Below are positions 42,416-51,160 of a stretch of DNA of 64,000 bases, piece by piece (position 1 is the stretch's first letter; every line of letters starts with the position of its first letter). The notes below the pieces were generated by a model that was not told the DNA's origin, ran no database searches, and saw only the letters and a program-made list of their open reading frames with translations. The position numbers and the translations under genes are program-made. The stretch lies in contig CAVTJR010000001.1 in assembly GCA_963735115.1 (NCBI GenBank), positions 1,178,001 to 1,242,000 of the forward strand, read 5' to 3'. The DNA comes from JAKACA01 sp963735115 (GTDB lineage Bacteria; Actinomycetota; Acidimicrobiia; Acidimicrobiales; Bog-793).

Positions 42416-44074
42416 TCAGCCGCCCGGCCTGCCCTCCCGTCGGCGTCGTGCGAGGAGCCAGGCCGACCCGCCGCCGACCGCCAGCCCGGCCGCCACGATG
42501 GCGACGACGGCGACCGTCGGCAGAGCGCTGGCGGCGTGCCGGGTTGGTGTTTTCCGCCGGCCCGTCGGCGAGGTCGTGCCCGTGCCGGTGCCCGTGCTTT
42601 CCGGGCGTGTCGTGCTCGTGCTGGTGCTCGTCGATGACGCTCTGAAGGCGACGACAGCGTCAGCCGAGGGGGCGAGCAACAGGCCGTCACCCGCGCTCGC
42701 CGTCGGGAAGTGGTTGGCGGGCACGCCGATCGTCGCTTGTCGGCGAACAGTGCCGGTTGTCGGGTCGAGGCCGTAGAGCTCGCCGTTCTGACCGATGGTC
42801 CACACGAGCCCGCCGGCGACGAGCGGGGGACCACCGCCGGTCCCGGAGCTCCAGCGAAGGTGCAGCCCCGGAGGCGACGTGTCGACCTCGACGGCGACGA
42901 CGCCGCTCAGGCACGGCAGGTAGACGGTCGTGCCGACGACGGCGCCTCCACCGTCGATGTCCGCGTTGCACACTGCGCCCAGCTCCGCCTGCTGCCCGCC
43001 GATCCCGCCGAGCCGTTCGCTGTTCAACAAGTAGGCGATGCGTGACTTGCCGGCCGCCACGACCTCCCCATCGGCCAACAGCACGGGCTCCATTGACATG
43101 TCGAGATCGTCTGCGTTGTTCGAAGGCCAGTTGCTCGGGGCGAAGTACTGCAGGAGCTTGAGCGAGGGTGACAGCTCGAGAACCGAGTCGCTGTCGTCGT
43201 AGGCCTGAGAGGACGAGTAGACCGAGCCGTTGCCGGCCTCGACCCAGATGTCGCCGTTGCTGCTGACGGCGGGCGCCGCCCCGCCCATCCAGATCGCCCC
43301 CTGGTCATCCCCGGCGGCGGAGTCCACCTCGAAGTCGAGCGGCCGGCCGCCTGCCTCACCCACCGAAACCACCCAGCCGTGATAGGCCGAACAGTCGCCG
43401 TCGTTGCCTCCCAAACCGAACACCACCCTGCCGTCGTCGAGCGTCAGGCCGGTGCGTTGCAAGAGGGCCGCCGTGTCTGCGCCTGGCGGATCCACGCTCT
43501 CGGACACCTCGACCGCGCCCGAGCCGAGGCTGAGGCCGTAGAGACGATGGCTCGGGCTCCCGTTGCCCGACTCGTCGGCCACCACGAAGATCTCGTCCCG
43601 AGCCTGGTCGATGACAGGCGTGCCCGTGATGCCCACCACGGGCGTGATGTCCCCGCAGGGGAGGGAGTGAGAGACGGCGGGGGTGCCCAAGTGCCGCGAC
43701 CATTCGATCGCCCCCGACGAGGTCGAGAGGGCATAGACGGTGTCGTTTTCGGTGGCGACATAGACGCGCCCGGAGGCGACGAGTGGCTCGCCGTAGATCT
43801 CACCGTCGAGGGTGGCTGAGGTCCACGCCGGCGATGCCGTCTCGACGGCGCCGATGGAGGCGACGACTCCGCTGCCGGCTGCATCGGCGTGGTAGACGGT
43901 GAAGGCGTTCGGATCGGAGGAGGCGGGCGAGCCGTCCGCCGCTCCGGCCAAGGGTCCGGCTATCACCCAGGCGGCGGCCAGCGCCATGAGGAGCGACGCA
44001 GCCGCCCGCGGGTGACGATCAGGAGTGGCCCGCCCGGGTGGCTGCTCCGTAGCCGGCGCCGCTCGCAAGCTCAT
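42416..44074 (-). CDS. Membrane-anchored PQQ/WD-type beta-propeller protein
   Basis: 552 residues. It has an N-terminal signal helix (SLLMALAAAWVIAGPLAGA), then a propeller of PQQ-like repeats (IYGEPLVASGRVYVATENDT, VYALSTSSGAIEWSRHLGTP, GDIWVEAGNGSVYSS, LVWTIGQNGELYGLDPTTG), a Ser/Thr-rich linker (ASSTSTSTSTTRPEST), one transmembrane helix (TVAVVAIVAAGLAVGGGSAW) and a basic cytoplasmic tail. The topology is an extracellular propeller on a stalk. No quinone-ligand set or catalytic residues were recognised; binding or a cell-surface role is likelier than dehydrogenase activity. It is convergent with dxs. Confidence 0.85.
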   Translation of the reverse strand: MSLRAAPATEQPPGRATPDRHPRAAASLLMALAAAWVIAGPLAGAADGSPASSDPNAFTVYHADAAGSGVVASIGAVETASPAWTSATLDGEIYGEPLVASGRVYVATENDTVYALSTSSGAIEWSRHLGTPAVSHSLPCGDITPVVGITGTPVIDQARDEIFVVADESGNGSPSHRLYGLSLGSGAVEVSESVDPPGADTAALLQRTGLTLDDGRVVFGLGGNDGDCSAYHGWVVSVGEAGGRPLDFEVDSAAGDDQGAIWMGGAAPAVSSNGDIWVEAGNGSVYSSSQAYDDSDSVLELSPSLKLLQYFAPSNWPSNNADDLDMSMEPVLLADGEVVAAGKSRIAYLLNSERLGGIGGQQAELGAVCNADIDGGGAVVGTTVYLPCLSGVVAVEVDTSPPGLHLRWSSGTGGGPPLVAGGLVWTIGQNGELYGLDPTTGTVRRQATIGVPANHFPTASAGDGLLLAPSADAVVAFRASSTSTSTSTTRPESTGTGTGTTSPTGRRKTPTRHAASALPTVAVVAIVAAGLAVGGGSAWLLARRRREGRPGG

Positions 44075-44124
44075 GTGCGGAGGCTATCGAGGCAACCCTC
44101 TCGGTCGAGGGTCGCCCCGGCGCC

Positions 44125-44874
44125 TCAGGAGAAGTGGGTATCGGGACGATCGAGAGGGACCCCGTCGACGGTGATGTCGACCCTCTCGTTGTAGAAGCAG
44201 ACGAGCCCTGCGATGCCGGCCGACTCCGGCACGGGGTGCCGGTACCACCAGATGATGTCCTCGTAGGTCGTGCCGTCGATCGTGACGGAGTAGTACTCCG
44301 CCGTTCCCTTGTACGGGCACCGCGTCGTCGTCGTCGCAGGCGTCAGCAGGTCGAGGCGAACATCAGTCTTCGGGAGGTAGAAACGGACAGGCAGCCCCGT
44401 TTCGAACAGGAGCACCGGCCGGGCTGAGTCGGCCACCTTGGTGCCATCGATGGCGACCTCGACGTGTCGCGAGCTTCGCAGGACGTCGACGCGCGAGTGC
44501 GGGTCGCGTGGGTGCACGTAGACCTGCTCGTCCTCCTCGAACCAGGCATCCATGGCGTCCCAGTCGATCCGGATGGCGCCGCGGAGCTCGTCTATGGGCG
44601 AATCTGGATACGTCCAGGCGGCGTCCGCCGCCTCCGCCCGGTGGGTCTTCACGTTGAAGTAGGCGGCGTCACCCCGGCTGGGCGAGTGCTCCGTTTTCCC
44701 TGATTCGACGAGCAGCTCGGAGCGCACGTCCTCGGCGGGGATGTAGTACGCCGGAAAGTACGGGATCTCCCAGACCAGCAACGGTCGGATGGTGTCGGCC
44801 ACGAGCTCACCGCCGAGGTAGGTCCGCACCCGCTTGTGTCCGTGCTCGACTCTCACCCGCCCTCTACCCGTCAT
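44125..44874 (-). CDS. DUF427 protein, two tandem domains
   Basis: 249 residues made of two copies of the DUF427 fold: GGELVADTIRPLLVWEIPYF and YYIPAEDVRSELL in the first, GTKVADSARPVLLFETGLPV and FYLPKTDVRLDLL in the second. The second copy keeps a CPYKGTAEYYSVTIDG block, typical of the family, whereas the first has SRGDAAYFNV at that place. The function of the family is not established. Its start is about 50 bases away from the stop of the upstream alkylation-repair gene, so co-transcription is possible. Confidence 0.85.
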   Translation of the reverse strand: MTGRGRVRVEHGHKRVRTYLGGELVADTIRPLLVWEIPYFPAYYIPAEDVRSELLVESGKTEHSPSRGDAAYFNVKTHRAEAADAAWTYPDSPIDELRGAIRIDWDAMDAWFEEDEQVYVHPRDPHSRVDVLRSSRHVEVAIDGTKVADSARPVLLFETGLPVRFYLPKTDVRLDLLTPATTTTRCPYKGTAEYYSVTIDGTTYEDIIWWYRHPVPESAGIAGLVCFYNERVDITVDGVPLDRPDTHFS

Positions 44875-44942
44875 GTCGCGAGGTTAGAGACCTCGTCGCC
44901 GGCTCCGGCCGCGAGCGACGAGCCGTGCCATCTCAGTCGGCT

Positions 44943-45689
44943 CTACGGCCGGCGTTGGCGGTAGGCCGAGCGCAACGCAGCTGCCTGCTCGGGTTGGAGG
45001 CACTTGAGGACCTCCCGCAGCGTCACCCCGGAGACCCGCCCAACCCTCGGTGTGATCCACTCCAGCACCAGCCCGGATCGGCGTCGCCCGAGGTCCCGCA
45101 GGACCCATCCGATGGCCTTGCGGATGAAGAACTCCTTCTCCTCGAGGAGCCGGTCGGCGTAGGAGAAGAACAGCTCCGGGTTGCCCTCACCTCGCCGCAG
45201 CGGCACGAGCAGCGCCAGCATGGCGGACCGGCGTAGCCAGAAGTCGTCGTCGCCCACCCAGCGGTCGAGGGTGGGGACCGTTTCGGGGTGGGCGTCCACG
45301 ATGGGACCGACGACCTGGGCGGCGAGCGAGTCGACGAGCGCCCAGGTGCGTGCTTCGCGCAGCAGCCGCTCGAGCAGCACGAGATCCTCCGGCCGAAGAC
45401 AGCCCGAGTGCATGACGAGCAGCTCAACCGCCAGCATGCGTCGCTCGTGAACGCCGGCAGTCCAGAGGGCCGTGACGAGAGCCACGAGGGCGTCGTGTTC
45501 ATCCACCGGGTAGCGAGCGCCCGCCGTCCTTGCGACCCGGCGGATCGCCGGGACGGACGCCCCGAGGAACTGCAGGTCGCTCTTCAGGTAGGCACGCTCG
45601 GACTCGGCCCGTGCCGGGGTTCCGAGCGCCCGCAGCTCGTCCTCTAGCTCGTTCGCAAACCTGACGGCGTCGTCGGCGTCGGCAGGCAA
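44943..45689 (-). CDS. DNA alkylation repair protein (AlkD-like HEAT repeats)
   Basis: 248 residues, nearly all helical HEAT-like repeats. Recognisable blocks are AYLKSDLQFLGASVPAIRRV, ERRMLAVELLVMHSGCL, TWALVDSLAAQVVG and DDDFWLRRSAMLALLVPL, followed by EEKEFFIRKAIGWVLRDLG. These match the DNA alkylation repair family, whose AlkD branch is a glycosylase for N3/N7-alkylpurines; the WALVDSLA and EFFIRKAIGWVLR segments are the strongest. It lies two bases from the adenylate kinase gene and is probably co-transcribed with it. Confidence 0.85.
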   Translation of the reverse strand: MPADADDAVRFANELEDELRALGTPARAESERAYLKSDLQFLGASVPAIRRVARTAGARYPVDEHDALVALVTALWTAGVHERRMLAVELLVMHSGCLRPEDLVLLERLLREARTWALVDSLAAQVVGPIVDAHPETVPTLDRWVGDDDFWLRRSAMLALLVPLRRGEGNPELFFSYADRLLEEKEFFIRKAIGWVLRDLGRRRSGLVLEWITPRVGRVSGVTLREVLKCLQPEQAAALRSAYRQRRP

Positions 45690-45691
45690 CC

Positions 45692-46255
45692 TCAGCGCCG
45701 CTCCAAGGCGGCGATCGTGGCTGCCGTTACGTCCTCGGGCGCCCCGGTGGCGTCAACGGTCACGAGCAGGCCCCGGTTGCGGTAGTACTCCAGCAGCGGC
45801 TCCGTCTCGGAATGGAAGATGCGCAAACGGCGCTCGGTCACGTCCGAGTCGCCGTCGTCGAGTCGGCCGGCAGCTCGCCCGGCGAGCCGTTGGCGAACGA
45901 TCTCGTCAGGCACGGCCAGGTAGACGACGGCGTCGGCGGTCGCCCCCATCGGCAACGCCTCCTGGAAGGCGAGCTCGGCCTGGCGCAACGTCCGCGGGAA
46001 CCCGTCGAGGACGTACCCCCCGTTCGCGACAGCAGCGGCGATCTCCGAGCGCAGCAGCTCGATGACGACCTCGTCCGGGACGAGCTCGCCCGTGCGCACG
46101 TAGTCCTCGATCCGCTTCCCGAGGGAGGTTGGGTCGGTCAGGTGGGCGCGCAGCAGCTCGCCCGAGGAGATGTGGACGGCACCGAAGTGCTTCGCCAGCA
46201 GGGGGCCCTGTGTTCCCTTGCCGGATCCGGGGGAGCCGAGGAGGACGAGGTGCAT
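45692..46255 (-). CDS. adk: Adenylate kinase (short form)
   Basis: 187 residues, lacking the long LID insertion as in many actinobacterial enzymes. P-loop LLGSPGSGKGTQ; HISSGELLRAHL; AMP-site DGFPRTLRQAE; core RLAGRAAGRLDDGDSDVTER with short LID. It interconverts ATP + AMP and 2 ADP. The ATG at 46255 begins right at the family N-terminus (MHLVLLGSPG); longer starts run into the intergenic gap. It is not in the usual secY-map ribosomal context, so it may be a second or relocated copy. Confidence 0.92.
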   Translation of the reverse strand: MHLVLLGSPGSGKGTQGPLLAKHFGAVHISSGELLRAHLTDPTSLGKRIEDYVRTGELVPDEVVIELLRSEIAAAVANGGYVLDGFPRTLRQAELAFQEALPMGATADAVVYLAVPDEIVRQRLAGRAAGRLDDGDSDVTERRLRIFHSETEPLLEYYRNRGLLVTVDATGAPEDVTAATIAALERR

Positions 46256-46313
46256 GGTCGTAGGGATCGAGATTGGCAGGCGACGCTGAATCGGGGGCGG
46301 AACGATCGTCGTT

Positions 46314-47516
46314 TCAGGCGGCGGAGCGCTCGAGGATGTGAACGCCACAGGCCGACCCGAGACCGATGACGTGGGCGAGACCGACCTTGGCGCCCACGAT
46401 CTGGCGGTCGCCCGCCTCGCCCCGCAGGTGGGTGGCGACCTCCCAGACGTTGGCGATGCCCGTCGCCGCGATCGGGTGTCCCTTGGACTGGAGCCCGCCC
46501 GAGACGTTCACCGGCAGGGCTCCGTCGCGCCAGGTGGCACCCGATTTGAAGAAGTCGGCCGCCCCCCCTTCCTCGCAGAGCATGAGGTTGTCGTAGTGGA
46601 CGAGCTCGGCGGTGGCGAAGCAGTCGTGCAGTTCGACCAGGTCGAGGTCCTCCGGTCCGACGCCGGCCTGCTCGTAGGCCTTGCGGGCGGCGTTGCGCGT
46701 GAGGGTGTTGACATTCGGCAGGATCTGGCACGCCTCTTCGTACGGGTCCGTCGTGAGCACGGAGGCGGCCACCTTCACGGCCCTGCGCTGCTGGGTGGGT
46801 GAGAGTGTCTTCAGCTTGGCACCGCTCACGAGCACGGCGGCGGCGGCACCGTCGCAGTTGGCGGAGCACATCGGCCGGGTGTTCGGATAGGCGATCATGA
46901 CATCGCCCATGATCTGCTCGAGGGACATGCGCTTCTGATAAGCGGCGAAGGGGTTGAGGGTCGAGTGGGCGTGATTCTTCTCCGAGATGCGCGCGAACAG
47001 CTCGAAACTCGTGCCCCCGTAGCGGTGTCCGTACTCCATTCCGATCTGAGCAAAGACACCCGGCATCGTCTCGGTGCCGATGCGCCCGTCGACGGGGGCG
47101 ACGGCACCGAACCGCCCGCTCGGTTGCCACGTCCCGCCGTCGGCTTTCCGGGAGCCGCCGGAGAGCAGACCGGCACCGGCGAGCTTCTCCACCCCGACGG
47201 CGAGACCCATGTCCGCCTCGCCTGCCTTGATCGACATGACAACCGTCCGCAACGCCGTCGCCCCCGTGGCGCAAGCGTTCGTGACGTTGTAGACGGGGAT
47301 GCCGGTCTGGCCGACCTGCTTCTGGAGAGCCTGACCGATGCCGAGGCCACCCATCAGGCTGCCTGCGGCCAGGACACCCATGTCTCGCATGCTGACGTCA
47401 CCGTCGGCGAGTGCACCCATGACCGCCTCGCAAGCCAGGTCGATGGTGTCCTTGTCCGGGTGTTTGCCGAACTTCGTCATCGTGATGCCGAGAATCCAGA
47501 TGTCGTCGCTTGCCAT
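46314..47516 (-). CDS. Thiolase-family acyl-CoA acyltransferase (SCP-x / lipid-transfer type)
   Basis: 400 residues. The nucleophile Cys82 sits in NVTNACATGATALRTVV. Later blocks include GGAADFFKSGATWRDG, VNVSGGLQSKGHPIAATGIA (second catalytic His in KGHP) and VIGLGSACGVHIL (third Cys). The layout fits SCP2-type thiolases, which cleave or form beta-ketoacyl-CoA. Its upstream gene encodes a zinc-ribbon OB-fold partner; such thiolase-DUF35 pairs often form a complex, for example in sterol side-chain degradation. The substrate is unknown. Confidence 0.9.
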   Translation of the reverse strand: MASDDIWILGITMTKFGKHPDKDTIDLACEAVMGALADGDVSMRDMGVLAAGSLMGGLGIGQALQKQVGQTGIPVYNVTNACATGATALRTVVMSIKAGEADMGLAVGVEKLAGAGLLSGGSRKADGGTWQPSGRFGAVAPVDGRIGTETMPGVFAQIGMEYGHRYGGTSFELFARISEKNHAHSTLNPFAAYQKRMSLEQIMGDVMIAYPNTRPMCSANCDGAAAAVLVSGAKLKTLSPTQQRRAVKVAASVLTTDPYEEACQILPNVNTLTRNAARKAYEQAGVGPEDLDLVELHDCFATAELVHYDNLMLCEEGGAADFFKSGATWRDGALPVNVSGGLQSKGHPIAATGIANVWEVATHLRGEAGDRQIVGAKVGLAHVIGLGSACGVHILERSAA

Positions 47517-47530
47517 GTGTCCTCGCTCTC

Positions 47531-47944
47531 TCAGCTCAGCGGCTCGAAGCCGAAGGCGATCGCTTCTGTCCCGGCCTCGTCCACACCCAGGGAGTACGTG
47601 GCGAGACGGACCTTCATACCTGTCGTCACGTGATCAGCATCCGGCTCGACATTGATGAGGTTGCCTCGCACGCTCGTGCCTCCGCAGTCGACCACGGCCG
47701 CCACGAAGGGGACGGGAATCCCGGGGGCGGCCAGCGACACGATCGTGAAGGCGCGAACTTCACCGCTCGTGGGGATTTCGACGGACCTGAACTCGGTCGC
47801 GAAGCAGCCGGCACAGGCGTTGCGCCGGTCGAAGTAGCGGGCGCCGCATCCCGTGCACTCGTGGGCGACGAGGTGCGGCTCGTCGCCGAGTGCCAGGTAG
47901 TCGACATGGGCTATCTGCTGCGCCACGGCTGCTTCCTCCCTCAT
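47531..47944 (-). CDS. DUF35 zinc-ribbon/OB-fold protein, thiolase partner
   Basis: 137 residues. The N-terminal rubredoxin-like zinc ribbon has four cysteines (CTGCGARYFDRRNACAGC, Cys30, 33, 44, 47). It is followed by an OB fold (SGEVRAFTIVSLAAPGIPVP, FVAAVVDCGGTSVRGNL). Proteins of this family associate with thiolases or aldolases and are thought to help bind the acyl-CoA. Fourteen bases separate it from the thiolase gene it precedes, so the two form an operon. Confidence 0.88.
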   Translation of the reverse strand: MREEAAVAQQIAHVDYLALGDEPHLVAHECTGCGARYFDRRNACAGCFATEFRSVEIPTSGEVRAFTIVSLAAPGIPVPFVAAVVDCGGTSVRGNLINVEPDADHVTTGMKVRLATYSLGVDEAGTEAIAFGFEPLS

Positions 47945-48073
47945 GACCCACGGAGCCTATCGGTGCCCGGCGGCGGCCCCCCTGTGGCCGGGCGGAAAGT
48001 GTTCAGGTACACGTCGCTGGCTCGTCGCTGTCAGTTCACCTCGTTGACACCTGGGCTGTTTACGGTGCGCAGC

Positions 48074-48451
48074 GTGACCCGACACCCCACCTCCAAAGAC
48101 CTCCGCCTGGCCGGCCCGGTCATCGGCACGGGCGTTGCCTCCGCTCAGACCAAGCCTCATGTTCGCTCGAAGCGGGCGCCGACGGTCCTTCGTCGGTCCG
48201 ACCGGTTGCCCGGCTCGGTCGTGCAGCCGTTCGGGCGGCACATCGCCTTCGGGGAGGATCCTGCCACTCAGATGAACTTCGTCTGGCAGGTGCCGGTTCC
48301 CGTCGACAACCCCTTCGTCCGCATCGGCACGGATCTGAGGGCTCGGCAGCCAGCGATCCGGACGACGCCATCGGCCGAGCTTCCGCCCGGCTCGGTCGGT
48401 GGCGTCAGCCGTGCCGCCAGCAACTTGCCGGCACCGCTGTCAGGCCTGTAG
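48074..48451 (+). pseudogene. N-terminal fragment of a purple acid phosphatase-like phosphoesterase
   Basis: The reading frame from GTG 48074 gives about 70 residues ending in FGRHIAFGEDPATQMNFVWQ and VPVPVDNPFVRIGTD. This is the start of the fibronectin-like domain of secreted purple acid phosphatases (the family reads GRHLAFG.DP...M..SWQVP). After about 48340 the similarity stops and the frame runs on without features to 48451. The metal-binding phosphatase domain is absent from all frames here. It fills most of the 545-base gap between 47945 and 48488; the rest of that gap shows nothing. Confidence 0.5.
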
Positions 48452-48488
48452 GGCGCCCTCGCCAACGGTCTGGCGGACGTCGGGAAAC

Positions 48489-49154
48489 TCAGACGAGCCT
48501 GCGCTCGGTCGCCCATCTCGTGAGCTGGTAGCGACTCGACAGCTGCAACTTGCGCAGCACGGCCGACACGTGTGTCTCGACCGTCTTCGGGGAGATGGAG
48601 AGCTCGCGGGCGAGCTCCTTATAGGTGTATCCCCGAGCGATCAGGCGCAGGACCTCCCGCTCGCGGGGGGTCAGTTGATCGAGCTCAGGATCGAAGGCCG
48701 GCAGTTCCGCAGGCGTAGCGGCAAACGCATCGAGTACGAACCCCGCCAGCCTCGGCGAGAAGACGGCATCGCCGCCGGCCACGCGGCGGACGGCGGCGAT
48801 GAGCTCAGGCCCGGAGATCGTCTTCGTCACGTAGCCTCGAGCGCCGGCCCGGATGACGGCGATGACGTCCTCGGGGGCGTCCGAGACCGACAGGGCGAGG
48901 AACTTCACGCCTGCGGTCGCCTCCCCGGCCGATCTGACAGCGGCGATGACGAGCTGGCCGCCCCCGCCAGGCAGGTGCAAGTCGAGCAGGACGACGTCAG
49001 GCAGCCGTTCTCTGATCAGCTCGATGGCCGGCTCGACGTCATCAGCCTCGCCCACCACCTCGACTTCCTCACCCAGCTCGGCTCGGACGCCTTTGCGGAA
49101 GAGCTCATGGTCGTCGACGAGGAACACCCGCGGCCGGAGCGCTTGCGCACTCAT
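48489..49154 (-). CDS. NarL/LuxR-family response regulator
   Basis: 221 residues. The receiver domain has PRVFLVDDHELFRKG and the phospho-acceptor Asp58 in DVVLLDLHLPGGGG, and the conserved Lys in RGYVTKTISGPELI. The C-terminal LuxR helix-turn-helix has LTPREREVLRLIARGYTYKE and LSISPKTVETHVSAVLRKL. The ATG at 49154 overlaps the stop of the kinase gene by four bases, so kinase and regulator are co-translated. It may control the divergent PspC and DUF1707 genes. Confidence 0.93.
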   Translation of the reverse strand: MSAQALRPRVFLVDDHELFRKGVRAELGEEVEVVGEADDVEPAIELIRERLPDVVLLDLHLPGGGGQLVIAAVRSAGEATAGVKFLALSVSDAPEDVIAVIRAGARGYVTKTISGPELIAAVRRVAGGDAVFSPRLAGFVLDAFAATPAELPAFDPELDQLTPREREVLRLIARGYTYKELARELSISPKTVETHVSAVLRKLQLSSRYQLTRWATERRLV

Positions 49155-50500
49155 GTTGCTCGTGCACTTCGAGCTCGCCGGCCCGGCTCGCGCGACATGC
49201 TCAAGGCCACCTCCGTGCCGGCGCCGGGACTGCTTCGGATGGCAACGTTGCCGCCGCTGCGGGTCATGCGGCCTCGGATCGACTCGGCGATACCTTTCCG
49301 GTCCTCCGCCACGGCCTCCGGATCGAAGCCGACGCCTCGGTCCCTCACGAAGAGCGACACGGTGTCCTCCTCCACCTCGCCGAAGAGCGAGAGGGTGGAT
49401 CCCCCTGACCACTTGGCGGCATTGACGGCAGCCTCACGACCGGCAGCAAGGAGGGAGCGGAGACCGTCGTCGAGCTCACAGTCGCCTACGACGACGACTT
49501 CGACGGCGATGCCGTGCAGCACCTCGATGTCGTCCTGGATCCGGTGTACGCCGCTCGAGAAGGTGGTGTCCTGGTCGCCGGCCGAGGCCGGCCGGTTCCC
49601 ATCGAACAGCCACGAGCGCAGCTCGCGTTCCTGCGCCCGCGCCAGCTGGACGACCTCCTGCGGCTGGTCGGCCCGTCGCTGGATGAGGGCGAGGGTCTGC
49701 AGGACCGAGTCGTGCACGCGGGCGGCGAGCTCCGCTCGCTCTTCGGCCCGGGCGCGGGCTTGCCGTTCCACGACAAGGTCGCGGGCGACGCGCAACCACC
49801 ACGGTCCCACAACCGTCACGATGGCGGCGATGATGAGCAGGAGGCCGAGGAGTGGGCGGAAGGCCGCTCGAGCGGTGCGCGTCTCCACGAGGGCTACGAG
49901 GCCTCCGGTGAGGAGGGCCAGCGCCACGAGGAGCCGCAAGAGGAGCCGCCGGGAGCGACCCGAACCGTCCGGCGCTTGCGTGAGCTGGAGTACCGGAGCG
50001 GCCGCCCGGTGGAGGAAGGCCTGCTCCACGGGGTCGGCGTTGCGCCAGATGAGGACGAATCCGGCGGCGCTCACGATCGCCGGCACGGCGAGCGTGCTCA
50101 CCCAGCTGGCTTCGAGGGCGGATCCGATGAGGAGCACGATCACGAGAAGTGGCAGAAAGGCCAGCACGAGGGCGAGGCCACGGCGGTCGGCGAGGGACCG
50201 GGCGGCGATCGGCTCGGTCTCGCCGTCGGCAGGGATGAGCAGCCAGGCGAGCACGTAGGCGCCGACCCCGAAGCCGCTCAGAGACACCATCAGGAGCACG
50301 ACACGAACGATGGTGGGGTCCCAGCCGAGACGCCGCGCCAGACCGCCGGCGACGCCGGCGACGAGGCGCTCGTCTCGGCTGCGGCGGATCGGTCCGCGGT
50401 CGCGGGGTCGGTGCCACGGCTTTGCGCCGTGATGGCGTCCTCGCGGCCAGCCTCCGTTGGGGTCGAGCTCCCAGAGTTCGCGGTCGTGGTGGTGCCTCAT
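49151..50500 (-). CDS. PspC-domain sensor histidine kinase
   Basis: 449 residues from ATG 50500. The N-terminal PspC domain reads RDERLVAGVAGGLARRLGWD and GFGVGAYVLAWLLIP, followed by further transmembrane helices (LVLAFLPLLVIVLLIGSALE; LLLRLLVALALLTGGLVALV; LLGLLLIIAAIVTVVGPWW). A HisKA_3-type dimerisation domain with AARVHDSVLQTLALIQ (His263) is followed by an HATPase_c domain (AAGREAAVNAAKWSGG; VRDRGVGFDPEAV). It probably senses envelope stress and phosphorylates the downstream LuxR-type regulator. The start is uncertain; a GTG at 50548 or further upstream is possible because the upstream frame stays open without features. Confidence 0.88.
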   Translation of the reverse strand: MRHHHDRELWELDPNGGWPRGRHHGAKPWHRPRDRGPIRRSRDERLVAGVAGGLARRLGWDPTIVRVVLLMVSLSGFGVGAYVLAWLLIPADGETEPIAARSLADRRGLALVLAFLPLLVIVLLIGSALEASWVSTLAVPAIVSAAGFVLIWRNADPVEQAFLHRAAAPVLQLTQAPDGSGRSRRLLLRLLVALALLTGGLVALVETRTARAAFRPLLGLLLIIAAIVTVVGPWWLRVARDLVVERQARARAEERAELAARVHDSVLQTLALIQRRADQPQEVVQLARAQERELRSWLFDGNRPASAGDQDTTFSSGVHRIQDDIEVLHGIAVEVVVVGDCELDDGLRSLLAAGREAAVNAAKWSGGSTLSLFGEVEEDTVSLFVRDRGVGFDPEAVAEDRKGIAESIRGRMTRSGGNVAIRSSPGAGTEVALSMSREPGRRARSARAT

Positions 50501-50780
50501 CCAGGGCGGACCCGCCCCGCCCCGCCCCCTCCGGCCGCCCCGTTGCACGCCCGCGCCGCGCGGCTCGCTCGGCCTGCCTGGGTAGCTGGGCCAGCCCGCA
50601 CCATCGGGTGCCGGCGGTCGTGCCGCTCCGGTGTCGGTGGGTTCCTCGATGACTCGATGATCGCGCCCGGACGCCGCCGAAGACCATCGGGAGCGTCCCG
50701 GAGTCAATGCCAACCTCCTCGGGGGCGCCTCAGGGTCATCCCCGATTATCACAGCGGCTCGCTGGGCGCATGATCGGATC

Positions 50781-51086
50781 ATGGAAACAGACACGAAGAA
50801 CACCACAGATGGGACCGGTGCCACCGACAACCCCAACGCCCCGGAGTGGGCAACGCTCCGACCGCTCGTCCGGCCCCGTGAGGGCCGCTTGGTGGCCGGT
50901 GTAGCAGCCGCCATCGCCGACTACCTCGCCGTTGACATCGCCATCGTCCGCATCGTCATCGCCGTCCTCTGTCTCGTCGGCGGGGCAGGTCTGCCGCTCT
51001 ACCTGGCGGGCTGGCTGCTGATCCCGGAGGAAGGCTCCGAGACGTCCATCGCAGCAGAGTTGCTGCACTCGCACCGAAGCTACTGA
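50781..51086 (+). CDS. PspC-domain membrane protein
   Basis: 101 residues. After a polar N-terminus comes one PspC domain: RPREGRLVAGVAAAIADYLA, VDIAIVRIVIAVLCLVGGAG, LPLYLAGWLLIPEEG. It resembles the sensor domain of the divergently transcribed kinase, so it may titrate or report the same membrane signal. It starts at ATG 50781, 280 bases from the kinase start. That gap has no gene and probably holds both promoters. Confidence 0.88.
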   Translation: METDTKNTTDGTGATDNPNAPEWATLRPLVRPREGRLVAGVAAAIADYLAVDIAIVRIVIAVLCLVGGAGLPLYLAGWLLIPEEGSETSIAAELLHSHRSY

Positions 51087-51160
51087 GACTCCTGCACCAA
51101 GGCGAGCGCCGGTGGCGCTCGCCGAGGGTCTAGCTCGCAACAAGAAGGGAACTCCACGAC

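Noticed and set aside
48042..48047. TTGACA as a promoter -35 for the phosphatase relic
   Set aside because: No acceptable -10 is found 16-18 bases downstream.
47510..48451. 313-codon plus-strand frame as one gene
   Set aside because: Its first half is antisense to the thiolase-partner gene; only the part after 48074 resembles a protein (phosphatase fragment).
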